Shown in pieces: positions 8,866-18,728 of a stretch of 64,000 nucleotides of DNA. Both the position numbers and the translations under genes were made by a program. This stretch comes from Luteibaculum sp964627445 (lineage in GTDB: Bacteria; Bacteroidota; Bacteroidia; Flavobacteriales_D; Luteibaculaceae), in the NCBI GenBank assembly GCA_964627445.1, contig CAZVJF010000004.1, forward strand, positions 62,001 to 126,000. The letters run 5' to 3'. The first letter of the stretch is position 1; each line of letters begins with the position of its first letter. A model generated the notes under the pieces. That model made no database searches. It was not told the origin of the DNA and worked only from the letters and a program-made list of their open reading frames with translations.

Positions 8866-9891
8866 ATGGGTTTTAAAAACCTTTTTACGCAAGAAATCGC
8901 CATTGATTTGGGTACCGCCAATACCCTTATCATTTATCAGGATAAGGTAATTGTAGACGAACCATCTATAGTGGCACAAGACCGCGCTACCTCTAAGGTT
9001 ATTGCCATTGGTAAGCAAGCCCAGAAAATGCACGGTAAAACCCACGAAAACATCAAAACCGTACGCCCTTTAAAGGACGGTGTAATTGCAGATTTTTACG
9101 CTGCAGAACACATGATACGCGGGTTCATTAAGATGATATACACGGGCAACCGTTTGTTTACCCCGGCCTTACGCATGGTAATTTGTATTCCAAGCGGTAT
9201 TACCGAGGTAGAAAAACGTGCCGTAAAAGACTCTGCCGAGCATGCCGGTGCCAAAGAGGTGTACATGATTTACGAACCCATGGCCGCAGCCGTAGGTATT
9301 GGCATTGACGTGGAAGAGCCTATGGGGAACATGATTATTGACATCGGTGGTGGAACCTCTGAAATTGCAGTAATTGCTTTGGGTGGTATTGTTGCCGATA
9401 AGTCCATACGCGTTGCTGGTGATGAGTTTACCAACGACATCGAGGAATACATGCGAAGACAACACAACATCCTTATTGGTGAGCGCACCGCAGAGCAAAT
9501 CAAAATTGAAGTAGGTGCTGCCTTAGACCAATTGGATGATGCTCCCGAAGATTACGCAGTTCGTGGTAGAGACTTGATGACCGGAGTTCCCAAAGAGATT
9601 ATGGTTTCCTACGGAGAAATTGCACATGCCCTGGATAAGAGTATTTCCAAGATAGAGGAAGCCATCTTAACGGCTTTAGAAATGACACCCCCAGAGCTTT
9701 CTGCCGATATCTACAAAACCGGTATATACCTGGCCGGAGGTGGTTCTATGTTGCGTGGCTTGGACAAACGTATTTCTCAGAAAACAAAATTACCGGTCCA
9801 CATTGCAGACGACCCATTACGTGCGGTAGCTCGCGGTACCGGTATCGCGTTAAAAAACATCGACAAATTTAAATTCTTGATTCGCGACTAA
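8866..9891 (+). CDS. mreB: Rod shape-determining protein MreB
   Basis: Actin-like ATPase that forms membrane-attached filaments guiding the elongasome. 341 residues, full length. Actin-fold motifs are present: phosphate-1 IDLGTANTLI near residue 13, phosphate-2 MIIDIGGGTSEIAVI near 155, and adenosine motif YLAGGGSMLRGL near 290. First gene of the mreB-mreC-mreD-PBP2-rodA set, which shows the cell is probably rod-shaped. It is so close to purH that the two are likely co-transcribed. Confidence 0.97.
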   Translation: MGFKNLFTQEIAIDLGTANTLIIYQDKVIVDEPSIVAQDRATSKVIAIGKQAQKMHGKTHENIKTVRPLKDGVIADFYAAEHMIRGFIKMIYTGNRLFTPALRMVICIPSGITEVEKRAVKDSAEHAGAKEVYMIYEPMAAAVGIGIDVEEPMGNMIIDIGGGTSEIAVIALGGIVADKSIRVAGDEFTNDIEEYMRRQHNILIGERTAEQIKIEVGAALDQLDDAPEDYAVRGRDLMTGVPKEIMVSYGEIAHALDKSISKIEEAILTALEMTPPELSADIYKTGIYLAGGGSMLRGLDKRISQKTKLPVHIADDPLRAVARGTGIALKNIDKFKFLIRD

Positions 9892-9906
9892 CCTCCTGGC
9901 GTTCTT

Positions 9907-10725
9907 ATGCGCAACGTATTTGCATTCTTCTATCGCGTTAGAGCAGAGCTCTTATTGGTCTCGCTCATGGCGCTGTGCATGAATGTGTTGTATCAAAACA
10001 GCAGTTTTCAAAAAGCGGTATTTGCCAAAAACACCTCGGGCGTCACAGGTGCCATTATTGGTGTGCGCGCCAGTATAGACCAATATTTTGGCTTAGTAGC
10101 AGAAAACAAAAGGTTAAACGCTCGCATAGAAACGCTAGAAGCCCAGCAGCACAAAAGTTTTTCTCACATTCCTTCCACGCTTTTTGAAAAACGGGATACG
10201 CTCTTCCAGCAAACCTATTTTTACACTGCCGGACAAATCATAAACAGCTCTACGCAAAAACCGCGAAACACGCTAACAATAAATCGGGGATCCATTCATG
10301 GAGTGCGCGTAGGAAACGGCATTATAGCACCTCAAGGTATCGTAGGCATGGTAACAGAGGTGTCTGAACATTATGCACTGGCCATACCGGTAATCAATAC
10401 TCAGTTTACCTGCAGTGCAGAAATACTCGGCAAGGGCTTTTTTGGTTTACTGGGCTGGAATGGACAAGATGCACAGCAAGCAGTACTGTACGATATGGCC
10501 GATTATATCAATGTAATCGAAGGCGATGCAGTTATTACTCGGGGGGCATCTACTATTTTCCCCAGAGGCATTCCTATTGGCACCGTTGCCAATGTAAACA
10601 GAGACCGAAACACGGGGCAAACCGAGCTAACCGTAGACCTAGCCGTAGACTTTTCTACCCTACGCCACATACAAATAGTACAGCACGTGTACCAGGACGA
10701 ATTAAACGCCTTAACTCAACCATGA
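9907..10725 (+). CDS. mreC: Rod shape-determining protein MreC
   Basis: Inner-membrane anchored periplasmic scaffold that links MreB to PBP2. 272 residues: an N-terminal membrane helix (about 13-30), a coiled coil (about 55-80, ENKRLNARIETLEAQ) and the double beta-barrel core with NTLTINRGSIHGVRVGNGII and a closing KGFFGLLGWNG and VITRGASTIFPRGIPIG, all typical of MreC. Its stop overlaps the mreD start by 4 bases (ATGA). Confidence 0.93.
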   Translation: MRNVFAFFYRVRAELLLVSLMALCMNVLYQNSSFQKAVFAKNTSGVTGAIIGVRASIDQYFGLVAENKRLNARIETLEAQQHKSFSHIPSTLFEKRDTLFQQTYFYTAGQIINSSTQKPRNTLTINRGSIHGVRVGNGIIAPQGIVGMVTEVSEHYALAIPVINTQFTCSAEILGKGFFGLLGWNGQDAQQAVLYDMADYINVIEGDAVITRGASTIFPRGIPIGTVANVNRDRNTGQTELTVDLAVDFSTLRHIQIVQHVYQDELNALTQP

Positions 10726-11240
10726 TAGGAAGCTATATCAACATACTGCTGCGTTTGGTATTGGTGGTACTTGCGCAGGTGTGGGTGTTAGATCACGTGG
10801 TGCTTTGGGGCACTTGGATTGTTTTATTCATTTACCCGTACTTTCTTATTAAACTACCCTTTACGCTTTCCTCTCCGGCAAGTATTATTCTCGGATTTCT
10901 ATCTGGAGCCTTGGTTGATTTATTTACTGGCACCTACGGGCTTATGGCCTCCGCGGGTGTATTGGTAGGATATGTAAGACCCAAATTAATTGCAGTGATG
11001 ACCAAGCGTGGCGAAGTAGAGGACATCCTAAGTCCATCTATTTACGCACCTGGAGCGCGTTGGTTTACCACCTTTGTAGTCATATTATGCCTGCTGCAGA
11101 GTATCTGGTATTTTAATATTTCGCAGTCTGGATTACAGGATGCAATAAATATTCAAGTTCGTGCATTACTAAGTGGGTTAAGTAGCGCTATACTGTGTAT
11201 CTTAACCGATATTCTATTTTCTAAAAAACGCACGCGCTAA
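10722..11240 (+). CDS. mreD: Rod shape-determining protein MreD
   Basis: 172-residue polytopic inner-membrane protein with about five hydrophobic segments. The conserved centre FLSGALVDLFTGTYGLMASAG matches MreD's glycine-rich membrane motif. The sequence is otherwise weakly conserved, so assignment rests on that motif, the membrane pattern and the position between mreC and PBP2. Translation is coupled to mreC by the 4-base overlap, and PBP2 starts 3 bases after its stop. Confidence 0.88.
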   Translation: MIGSYINILLRLVLVVLAQVWVLDHVVLWGTWIVLFIYPYFLIKLPFTLSSPASIILGFLSGALVDLFTGTYGLMASAGVLVGYVRPKLIAVMTKRGEVEDILSPSIYAPGARWFTTFVVILCLLQSIWYFNISQSGLQDAINIQVRALLSGLSSAILCILTDILFSKKRTR

Positions 11241-11243
11241 AGC

Positions 11244-13043
11244 ATGATGAATTCTGAGCGGAGACCCGTTCTACTTATCCTTTTTACACTCATTGGGCTC
11301 GTCTTTTTAATTCGCCTGTTTTTCTTACAGGTATTAGACAACCAATATCAAGTACAGGCGGCCAGCATGAGCGAACGCAGGGTGGTCTCGTATCCACCCC
11401 GAGGCATTATTTTCGATCGCGATGGTAAAGAGCTGGTTACCAACGCACCCGTTTACGACCTTATGGTAGTACCCAAAGACGTAGACGATATCGACACCAA
11501 TTTATTTTGCAATTTGGTGGATGTAAGTAAAGCCGAATTTATAGCGCGCATGGAAGAAGCCAAAGCCTACTCCATGCGAAAACCCAGTGTTTTCGAAAAG
11601 CAAATCCCCGCGCGGGAATACGGAAAAATAGCCGAACACCTCATTCAGTTTCCAGGGTTCTTTGGCCAAAGCAGAACCTTGCGTACGTATCCCAAACCTA
11701 TCGCAGCTCACATCTTAGGCTACGTGGGCGAAGTATCTCCAAAAGTTTTGGAAGAAAACCGGTACTACAAAAAAGGAGACTACATTGGTTTTAACGGCAT
11801 AGAAAAGCAATACGAGGAAATATTACGTGGTGACCGTGGCGTGCGCTATGTGGTAGTCGATGTACATAACAACACCCAAGGCTCTTATAAAGATGGCGCC
11901 TACGATACCCTTCCACAAGCCGGCAAAAACATACAACTTACCCTAGATGCCGAATTGCAAGCTTATGCTGAACAGCTCCTATCTGGAAAACGCGGTGCGG
12001 TAGTTGCTTTAGAACCAGCTACGGGCGAAGTTTTAGCCATAGCCAATAACCCAAATTACAATCCCAATCTACTCATAGGAAGGGTACGTTCTGCCAACTA
12101 CAACAAACTGTTGCAAGACACCCTAAAGCCTTTATTCAACCGCGCTCTTATGGCGCGCTATCCACCGGGTTCTACTTTTAAACTTGTAAATGGCTTAGTG
12201 GGTTTGCAAGAAAATATTGTGGATGCGAACACCAAATTCTCCTGCCGCCAAGGATACTACTATCCTGGAGGTAAGGTAGGTTGCCACCGCCATCCAAGCC
12301 CAGTTTCCTACAATTACTCCGTAACGACCAGCTGCAACGCATACTACTGTAATGTTTTTAAGAATTACATGGACCGAGGCGATAGTACCCAGCAAAACTA
12401 CCAACAGTGGCGCAACTACATTACACAATTCGGATTGGGTAAAAAGTTGGGTATTGATTTACCTTCAGAAAACTCGGGTTTCATCCCTAAAGTGAGCTAC
12501 TACGACAAATACTACGGTAGCGGAAAATGGAAAGGACTAACCATTATTTCTCTAGCCATAGGCCAAGGAGAAATTGGTGTAAGTCCTATACAAATGGCAA
12601 ACATGTGCGCCACCATCGCCAACCGCGGATACTACATTACTCCCCACCTCATTAAGAAATTCGGTCATCGCCCTGATTCCATTCCCACACATTTTAAAGC
12701 ACAAAATGTAGTACCCATAGACAGCACCTATTGGCGCATGGTGGTAAACGGCATGGCCGATGTGGTAGAAAAAGGTACCGGAAGACGCGCGCGATTAAAG
12801 GACATTGAAATTTGCGGAAAAACAGGTACCGCACAAAACCCGCACGGTGAAGACCACTCTATCTTTATAGCTTTTGCACCCAAAGACAACCCCAAAATTG
12901 CCGTTGCGGTGTATGTAGAAAACGTAGGCTTTGGAAGTACATGGGCCGCCCCCATATCCAGCCTGGTTATTGAGAAATATTTAACCGACACCATTACCCG
13001 GCCACGCATGGAAAAACGCATGTTAGAAGCCGATTTACTATGA
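11244..13043 (+). CDS. mrdA: Penicillin-binding protein 2 (elongasome transpeptidase)
   Basis: Class B PBP that crosslinks peptidoglycan during side-wall growth, as partner of RodA. 599 residues: N-terminal membrane anchor (about 7-26), dimerisation/pedestal domain with RGIIFDRDGKEL (about 53), and a transpeptidase domain with the three active-site motifs STFK (S310), SCN (S363) and KTG (K526-G528, in CGKTGTAQNP). All catalytic residues are intact. The start ATG is doubled (11244 and 11247). The stop overlaps the rodA start by 4 bases. Confidence 0.96.
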   Translation: MMNSERRPVLLILFTLIGLVFLIRLFFLQVLDNQYQVQAASMSERRVVSYPPRGIIFDRDGKELVTNAPVYDLMVVPKDVDDIDTNLFCNLVDVSKAEFIARMEEAKAYSMRKPSVFEKQIPAREYGKIAEHLIQFPGFFGQSRTLRTYPKPIAAHILGYVGEVSPKVLEENRYYKKGDYIGFNGIEKQYEEILRGDRGVRYVVVDVHNNTQGSYKDGAYDTLPQAGKNIQLTLDAELQAYAEQLLSGKRGAVVALEPATGEVLAIANNPNYNPNLLIGRVRSANYNKLLQDTLKPLFNRALMARYPPGSTFKLVNGLVGLQENIVDANTKFSCRQGYYYPGGKVGCHRHPSPVSYNYSVTTSCNAYYCNVFKNYMDRGDSTQQNYQQWRNYITQFGLGKKLGIDLPSENSGFIPKVSYYDKYYGSGKWKGLTIISLAIGQGEIGVSPIQMANMCATIANRGYYITPHLIKKFGHRPDSIPTHFKAQNVVPIDSTYWRMVVNGMADVVEKGTGRRARLKDIEICGKTGTAQNPHGEDHSIFIAFAPKDNPKIAVAVYVENVGFGSTWAAPISSLVIEKYLTDTITRPRMEKRMLEADLL

Positions 13044-14368
13044 TAGAAAACCGCAGAAATAAAATTTGGTCTAACATAGATTGGACCTTGCTTATCCTGG
13101 TACTCGTGTTAGCCATTTTTGGATGGATGAATATTTACGCAGCTAATTTTAACCCAGATTACCCCTCGGTACTTGCCCTTAACCAAGAGTATGGCAAACA
13201 GGGAGTTTGGCTTATTCTGGCCGTGGTAGTGGGTTTCTTAATCTTACTTACCGATGGGTTTATCTTCTTGCGGGCCGCACCCTTTATTTATGGTGGTGTT
13301 ACCCTACTTCTGATACTAGTATTGCTGGTCGGCAGGGAAATTAACGGAGCAAAATCGTGGTTTGGAATTGGCTCTTTTGGAATACAACCCGCTGAGTTTG
13401 CCAAATTTGCAACCTGCCTATTTGTAGCCAGCGTACTCAAAGACCGCAGTGGCAACCCCAGAACCTCCCTCTATCTTACGCTTGGCTTGATTATTGGCCT
13501 ACCAGCAGTACTGATTTTACTACAGCCCGATACGGGTACCGCCATTGTTTTTTCTGCTTTTGTTTTGGTTTTATACCGAGAGAAGCTAGTAGGAAACCTC
13601 ATTTTCTCGGCCATCTTAGCATTGTTCATCGCTGTTTTAGTACTTATAATGCAGAACAACAGCTACAACATTCCATTTACCCAGATCCCCGTAAACGGCA
13701 AATTCTATTTTATGGGAATACTGCTGCTCATGGGGCTGTTGGCGCTTTTTATTGTGCGTAAAGTAAGCTACAAGCGCTTTAAAAAAAGGGCTACCGTTAT
13801 TGTTAGTGGGCTCACTTTACTGGGTATCCTATTTTCAGGAGCGGTAGATGCGGTTTTTAATAAGGTACTCAGTCCACACCAAAAAACGCGTGTTGAAATT
13901 CTGCTGGGCTTAGACGATGACCCCCAAGGGGCAGGCTACAACGTGCGACAAAGCAAAATTGCCATCGGTAGTGGAGGATTTTCGGGCAAAGGTTTTTTAG
14001 AGGGCTCGCTAACCCGGTTTAAGTTTGTCCCTATGCAGAGCACCGATTTCATCTTCTGTACCGTAGGCGAAGAATGGGGCTTTTTAGGCACCGCCTTTAC
14101 CGTAATCATGTACATTGCTATTGTACTGCGGCTTAGTGCTATTGCCGAAAGACAGCGCAGCGATTTCTCTAGAATCTTCACTTACGGAGTAGCCTGTATA
14201 CTCTTTGTGCATTTTACCATCAACATCGGTATGGCCATTGGTTTGGCCCCTGTTATTGGTATTCCTTTACCTTTCTTTAGTTATGGAGGAAGCTCGTTAC
14301 TCTCCTTTGTAGCCATGATAGCCATTGTACTGCGCCTCGATAGCCAGCGCTTGGATATTCTCCGTTAA
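13040..14368 (+). CDS. rodA: RodA peptidoglycan glycosyltransferase (SEDS family)
   Basis: SEDS polymerase that makes glycan strands from lipid II for cell elongation. 442 residues with about ten membrane segments. Family motifs: GAKSWFGIGSFGIQPAEFAK (near 110), LQPDTGTA, the long extracytoplasmic loop with GLDDDPQGAGYNVRQSKIAIGSGGFSGKG, and the C-terminal GIPLPFFSYGGSSLL. Slightly longer than enterobacterial RodA because of a larger cytoplasmic insert around 220-255 rich in Lys/Arg. Last gene of the rod-shape operon; the next gene converges 9 bases later. Confidence 0.95.
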   Translation: MIENRRNKIWSNIDWTLLILVLVLAIFGWMNIYAANFNPDYPSVLALNQEYGKQGVWLILAVVVGFLILLTDGFIFLRAAPFIYGGVTLLLILVLLVGREINGAKSWFGIGSFGIQPAEFAKFATCLFVASVLKDRSGNPRTSLYLTLGLIIGLPAVLILLQPDTGTAIVFSAFVLVLYREKLVGNLIFSAILALFIAVLVLIMQNNSYNIPFTQIPVNGKFYFMGILLLMGLLALFIVRKVSYKRFKKRATVIVSGLTLLGILFSGAVDAVFNKVLSPHQKTRVEILLGLDDDPQGAGYNVRQSKIAIGSGGFSGKGFLEGSLTRFKFVPMQSTDFIFCTVGEEWGFLGTAFTVIMYIAIVLRLSAIAERQRSDFSRIFTYGVACILFVHFTINIGMAIGLAPVIGIPLPFFSYGGSSLLSFVAMIAIVLRLDSQRLDILR

Positions 14369-14377
14369 CCCAAGGTC

Positions 14378-14884
14378 TTATTCATCGTACTTGGGATTTC
14401 TCGGAGTTAATTGGTGCACATTTACCTCCGAGGGAATTCCTTGAGGAAAACGACCAAACTTGCGAAGCTCCTGGTAAGTAATTTCGTAGTGCTTAATGTC
14501 GTACTTTTTGGTTGCTAACTCCAGTGACCCTAAGGTAATAAGTGACACGGGTAAGGTAATTAGGCCCAAGATTCCATGAGATATAGGTAATAAAAGGTTC
14601 GCTGTTGCTGCCCAACCTAATTTACCCTTTCGTTGTGCCAAGCGCAGCTCATACAACATTACCGAGTTGGTATCGCAAGACTGGGTTCTGCCATCATCCT
14701 GCAAAATCCAAACCCGGTCATCTACTGCAATAAGCTCCCCATTATATTGCTTGCGATCTTCGGTTACTAATATGATATCTGAGCCGTACACATCGGTAGG
14801 AAAGTCCTCTGAATAAATTAAGCCCTTTTTTGCACAACTGCTGAGCGCCCAAATCAACACTATAAATGCGATGCGTCTACTCAT
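14378..14884 (-). CDS. Putative lipoprotein, unknown function
   Basis: Starting at the ATG at 14884 (the frame reaches a TTG at 14893), the 168-residue protein has a signal peptide ending in a lipobox, IWALSSC, so it is probably a lipoprotein. A short beta-rich part (GSDIILVTEDRKQYNGELIAVDD then RVWILQDDGR) looks like a small barrel of the kind seen in translocon or LptD-adjacent accessory proteins, and is followed by a hydrophobic segment LPISHGILGLITLPVSLITL. I do not recognise a family. It overlaps the upstream gene by 8 bases and is probably co-translated with it. Confidence 0.75.
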   Translation of the reverse strand: MSRRIAFIVLIWALSSCAKKGLIYSEDFPTDVYGSDIILVTEDRKQYNGELIAVDDRVWILQDDGRTQSCDTNSVMLYELRLAQRKGKLGWAATANLLLPISHGILGLITLPVSLITLGSLELATKKYDIKHYEITYQELRKFGRFPQGIPSEVNVHQLTPRNPKYDE

Positions 14885-16463
14885 AATAAGCAATGTTCTC
14901 TGTGTTCAACCTTGAGTTCCAAAACTGCTGCTCCATGGTAGTTTCGTAGGATTTGTAAGCTGCGGCCTCACTGCGTAGGTACAGCTCCGGAAAATAGCTC
15001 AGCTGCAGTAATTTCCACGCACTCTCCTCGGCAATCCATTCATCACGCATCCACTCTAAATAGTAGCCTGTACCTTCTAAAAAAAGCTCGTACTCGGTAT
15101 GCTTAGCAGGAAGTTGGTACTGCAGTGTAAACGCGTTTCCAGGCATAGACACCAGCAACTGATCTTTTTGCTGCAAAAGGGAAGTAAGGCTATCTGAAGC
15201 CTGGCCCTCTAAGTTTACTACACTGGGTGCTACTCGTACGGGCGCTGCATTACCTTGTAAAGGTACCAACGCCAATTCTTGAAACTTCCACAAGCCCTTA
15301 TTGTAGCGCAATTTTATTCTATTGGATGGCAGGGATAGCGGTAATACCTGGTGATTGATGGCAATAGGCCCCGTTTCGTTAAATCCTCCCTGAAGCTGCC
15401 AGTCTCTCTCACTTTCATTCCAGGAGTACACCTCAATATCCCCCAACACCTTTTTAATACCATTCTTAAAGCGTGTTTTAGCATCGGGAGCATTTTCTAT
15501 TTCTGCGAGGTAATCGGAGAAATTATTCCCCATATAGCCCAAAGCGCTGTATATAAGGTAGGTAGTTAAAAACCCCTGTCGGAATTTGATTTCGAATCCG
15601 TAAGCCTGGTTCGGCTCAAGATCTGCAAAATCTAAAATGAGTTCTTCTTTGGTATTGAGGTTATTCGCATCTGCGGGTGCTAAATATTCCTTTCCATCTA
15701 CTAAGAAGTTATTCAATGCTTTTTCTTCTGTAGCGTTCCACACCGTGTTGGGTTGCATGCCCGACCCGGCGTAATAAAATTGATCGTCAGTCCCGTGTAA
15801 GACTCGATACGAACTTTTTGGTGCTGCCAAAAGTGTCGCTTCACGGATACAATGAGTTTCTAGCGCCTCGTTTTTCATTACCAAGGCAAACTTGCCGGAG
15901 GCGTCTGTTGTGGCCGTACCCAAAGCATCGATATCGGTATACTCGTACCGGGGCAAAATGGCGTTAGAGAAACCCTCTGCTCTGGAATAATGGACATTGG
16001 CAGGATCGGTCTCAAAATAAAAGGTAGGGCAAGAGCCAAAACAAGCTTTAGGATTGGCTGCGCAAAAAGCGGTAAGGGTTAGATTAACCCCCGTCAACAC
16101 GGCAATGGGCGCCAGAATGCGTTTATCCTTTTGTTGTAAATCGTCATTGGTTTCTATGAGCGCTAGGCTATCTACAGAAACTGCATGCACCGCCCCCGCT
16201 AAAGGCAGCCTATCGTAGTTATACCGAACCCCTGTGCCTACTATTTCACGGGTTTGTGCATTTACTTTCCATGCATTGGAAAATACCACCACATCACCAT
16301 TTTTGTAATGTGCTTTCAAATAGGGTGTTTCGGTATGGGCAGCTTGGTCGGCCACCAGCTCATTATAATTGTAATAGTTTCTACGAATATTTGCCAGGTT
16401 CGCTACGCATGCCACCAACACCAATCCTAACAAAAACAGACTCCATCTTTTAAATACACGCAT
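14877..16463 (-). CDS. Large putative lipoprotein, unknown function
   Basis: About 528 residues from the ATG at 16463. The frame is open back to 16550, but that would put the start inside the terminator of the upstream gene, and 16463 gives a proper signal with lipobox GLVLVAC. Visible parts: a short beta segment (KNGDVVVFSNAWKVNAQTRE, about 55-75) resembling the one in the downstream lipoprotein, a hydrophobic patch (ILAPIAVLTGVNLTLTAFC), a CFGSCPTFYFE motif near residue 155, then a long region predicted beta-rich and ending in AYKSYETTMEQQFW. I recognise no catalytic motif. Together with 14378-14884 it forms a two-gene unit. Confidence 0.8.
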   Translation of the reverse strand: MRVFKRWSLFLLGLVLVACVANLANIRRNYYNYNELVADQAAHTETPYLKAHYKNGDVVVFSNAWKVNAQTREIVGTGVRYNYDRLPLAGAVHAVSVDSLALIETNDDLQQKDKRILAPIAVLTGVNLTLTAFCAANPKACFGSCPTFYFETDPANVHYSRAEGFSNAILPRYEYTDIDALGTATTDASGKFALVMKNEALETHCIREATLLAAPKSSYRVLHGTDDQFYYAGSGMQPNTVWNATEEKALNNFLVDGKEYLAPADANNLNTKEELILDFADLEPNQAYGFEIKFRQGFLTTYLIYSALGYMGNNFSDYLAEIENAPDAKTRFKNGIKKVLGDIEVYSWNESERDWQLQGGFNETGPIAINHQVLPLSLPSNRIKLRYNKGLWKFQELALVPLQGNAAPVRVAPSVVNLEGQASDSLTSLLQQKDQLLVSMPGNAFTLQYQLPAKHTEYELFLEGTGYYLEWMRDEWIAEESAWKLLQLSYFPELYLRSEAAAYKSYETTMEQQFWNSRLNTENIAYYE

Positions 16464-16530
16464 TGAAACCATATTTAGCCCAGTGAATCGGGTATAAAGC
16501 GAACAAGAATACATAAAAAGTTGAAAAACA

Positions 16531-16565
16531 AAAAAAGGGTGCTTCCTCACGGAGCACCCTTTTTC
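16531..16565 (-). terminator. Terminator downstream of the PpiD-like gene
   Basis: GGGTGCTTCC (16537-16546) pairs with GGAGCACCC (16551-16559) with one bulge, flanked by A and T runs. On the minus strand it ends transcription of the envelope block. Confidence 0.8.
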
Positions 16566-16586
16566 AGTTGTAAATCTTTAATTGTT

Positions 16587-18662
16587 CTAGTAAAACACCT
16601 TGTAACGCTCGTCTTTTACATCGGCTTGCTCTAGTATAGCCTGGTATGCGGTGTTTTGCACACGGCCTTCAAGCATAATTTCCTTAGAGCGCTGATTGCT
16701 CGCGTAAGTCTCTGTCTCGTTGGGTTCGGTAATCTTGGTAACCTTAACCACATACACCCCTAACTCTCCTTTAAGCGGTACCGACACAGCACCTTCGGGT
16801 AGTGTGCAAGCTTGGCCTACTACGTTAGGCTCGCGACCTGCGCTGGTGATATTGCTGCGGCTAAACGATAAGGATTTGGCCGATTGCACAGAGGCATCTA
16901 CGGAAGAAGCAATTGCATTAAGGTCTGTGCCTTGCATTTGCTCTTTTAAGTAATCCGCTTTCTTTTCGCGGATTAAATCGCGCTCCATTTCATCGCGTAC
17001 CTGAGACAACTCGGGTTCACCTTTTTCAGCAATTTCTGTCAAAAGCGCTACTACAAACATACCGTCTAGCTCTAAAGGCTCCGACACATCCCCAAGCTCT
17101 GCTCCCAGCATCCAACGAGATACTTTTTCTGCCTTAGAACCCAATCCAGGAACAAACTGTGCGCCCGGAGTAACATCATCTGCGGTTTTAAGCGTGTATC
17201 CATTTTTATCGATACCTGCATAAAAGGCTTCCTTGTTGTCGTTAGAGATGCTGAACTCGCTTGCCACATTGTACATTTCGTCCACCGTTTCGTTGCTGGG
17301 TTCAATGGGGCGCGTAATTTGTGCCAGGCGTATTTTATCTACCTCTCTGCGGTCTAACACCTCAATGATGTGAACTCCAAATTGTGATGTGGCGCGTACA
17401 ATTTCTCCTACGCGAGCGTCAAAAGCTGCTTTCTCAAATGGAGCTACCATTTGTCCTTTTCCAAACCAGTCGAGATTTCCGCCTTTAGAAGCCGAACCAC
17501 GATCGTCAGACAGCTGTCCAGCCAATGCCTCGAAATTGTTCTTCTTCTTAATAACTCGGATTAAAGAATCTGCCTCTGCTTCTACTTGCGCTGCTGTCTC
17601 TCCTTGACCAATATTCAAAAGGATGTGTCTAGCATTTACTTCGGCTTCTTTACCATTTAATACCACTTTGGAGAGCACAAAACGACCGTTTTGCTCATAC
17701 GGTCCTACAACGGTACCTTCTGTTGCACTCGTAATCTTTGCTTCTAGAGTAGAATCTAGAGTTCCTTCGCGATAGGTTACCGAACGATACGCAGGCACGT
17801 TGCTATTTAGTTCAACGAAAGTCGTGTCATTCTCCGCAGTTTTAAACTCCTCCTTAAGGCTTGCTAACTCATCTTTGATGGCTGCACGGTCTGCCGCTGT
17901 AGCGGTTTTATCGAAAGTAATGTAGTCTATGCTACGGCTTTCTTCTTGCTTGTACTTGGCATCGCCCTTGTGCTCGCTGTAGTAATCTTCTAACTCGCTT
18001 TCTGTAAAGGACACGGCAGAATCGGGTACTGCGCTGTAGCGCTTCAATACATATTGAATGTCTATTTGGCGGTTTTTAGCAATGTAATCGTGTTTGCCCT
18101 CTACACTGTTTACATAAACCCCTTTTTCAATAAGATCGAAGTACTTCTCCTGGATGCGTGACTTTACCACGTTATCGCGCTGCAATTTCCAGAACATAGG
18201 GTATTGCTCTTGGATTACCGCGAAAAACTGGCGTACGTTCTGTGGATTAAACTGTCCTGTTTCGGGATCTTGAAACTGTTGGTTGCTTCTTAGGAAATCC
18301 AAAACGTTAGCACCAAAGCGTACATCATCGTACTCTTCTTTGCTTACATCCAAGCCCAACTTATCAAACTCCTTGTCTACGGTATGCTCACGTATGATGG
18401 TATTCCATACCTGATTGCGGATTTGCTCGCGCGTACTTTCATCAATATTGGCGCCTACGCTTTTTTGCGCTTGCGATATCTCTTCCACGCGGTACTCAAA
18501 CTCGCGGCTATCGATTTCCGTTCCGTCTACCTCTCCTATTATTTGCTGCTGTGGCCCAGAACCTCCGCTAAAGAAGTCTCCTAGTATGAAGGCTCCCATT
18601 GCCCCACCGATTACTATTAAAAGTAACCCCGATCTTTTTCTAATTTTTCCGATTGTAGCCAT
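16587..18662 (-). CDS. PpiD-like membrane-anchored peptidyl-prolyl isomerase/chaperone
   Basis: Periplasmic folding factor for exported and outer-membrane proteins. 691 residues: a short cytoplasmic start (MATIGKIRKRSG), one membrane helix (about 12-30), a SurA-type N-terminal chaperone domain (about 35-200), and one parvulin domain (about 335-435) with EVNARHILLNIG, GNLDWFGKGQMVAPFEKAAF and SQFGVHIIEVLDRR. A second C-terminal half (430-691) contains a degenerate parvulin-like segment without the full motif set. Length is greater than enterobacterial PpiD (about 620). It is the last gene of a minus-strand envelope block and is followed by a terminator. Confidence 0.93.
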   Translation of the reverse strand: MATIGKIRKRSGLLLIVIGGAMGAFILGDFFSGGSGPQQQIIGEVDGTEIDSREFEYRVEEISQAQKSVGANIDESTREQIRNQVWNTIIREHTVDKEFDKLGLDVSKEEYDDVRFGANVLDFLRSNQQFQDPETGQFNPQNVRQFFAVIQEQYPMFWKLQRDNVVKSRIQEKYFDLIEKGVYVNSVEGKHDYIAKNRQIDIQYVLKRYSAVPDSAVSFTESELEDYYSEHKGDAKYKQEESRSIDYITFDKTATAADRAAIKDELASLKEEFKTAENDTTFVELNSNVPAYRSVTYREGTLDSTLEAKITSATEGTVVGPYEQNGRFVLSKVVLNGKEAEVNARHILLNIGQGETAAQVEAEADSLIRVIKKKNNFEALAGQLSDDRGSASKGGNLDWFGKGQMVAPFEKAAFDARVGEIVRATSQFGVHIIEVLDRREVDKIRLAQITRPIEPSNETVDEMYNVASEFSISNDNKEAFYAGIDKNGYTLKTADDVTPGAQFVPGLGSKAEKVSRWMLGAELGDVSEPLELDGMFVVALLTEIAEKGEPELSQVRDEMERDLIREKKADYLKEQMQGTDLNAIASSVDASVQSAKSLSFSRSNITSAGREPNVVGQACTLPEGAVSVPLKGELGVYVVKVTKITEPNETETYASNQRSKEIMLEGRVQNTAYQAILEQADVKDERYKVFY

Positions 18663-18728
18663 CTGCCCGAATCTTTCCTTAATAAAATTATGGCTGCGAA
18701 AATAGTGCGGTTTGCCGAGTTATGAAAG

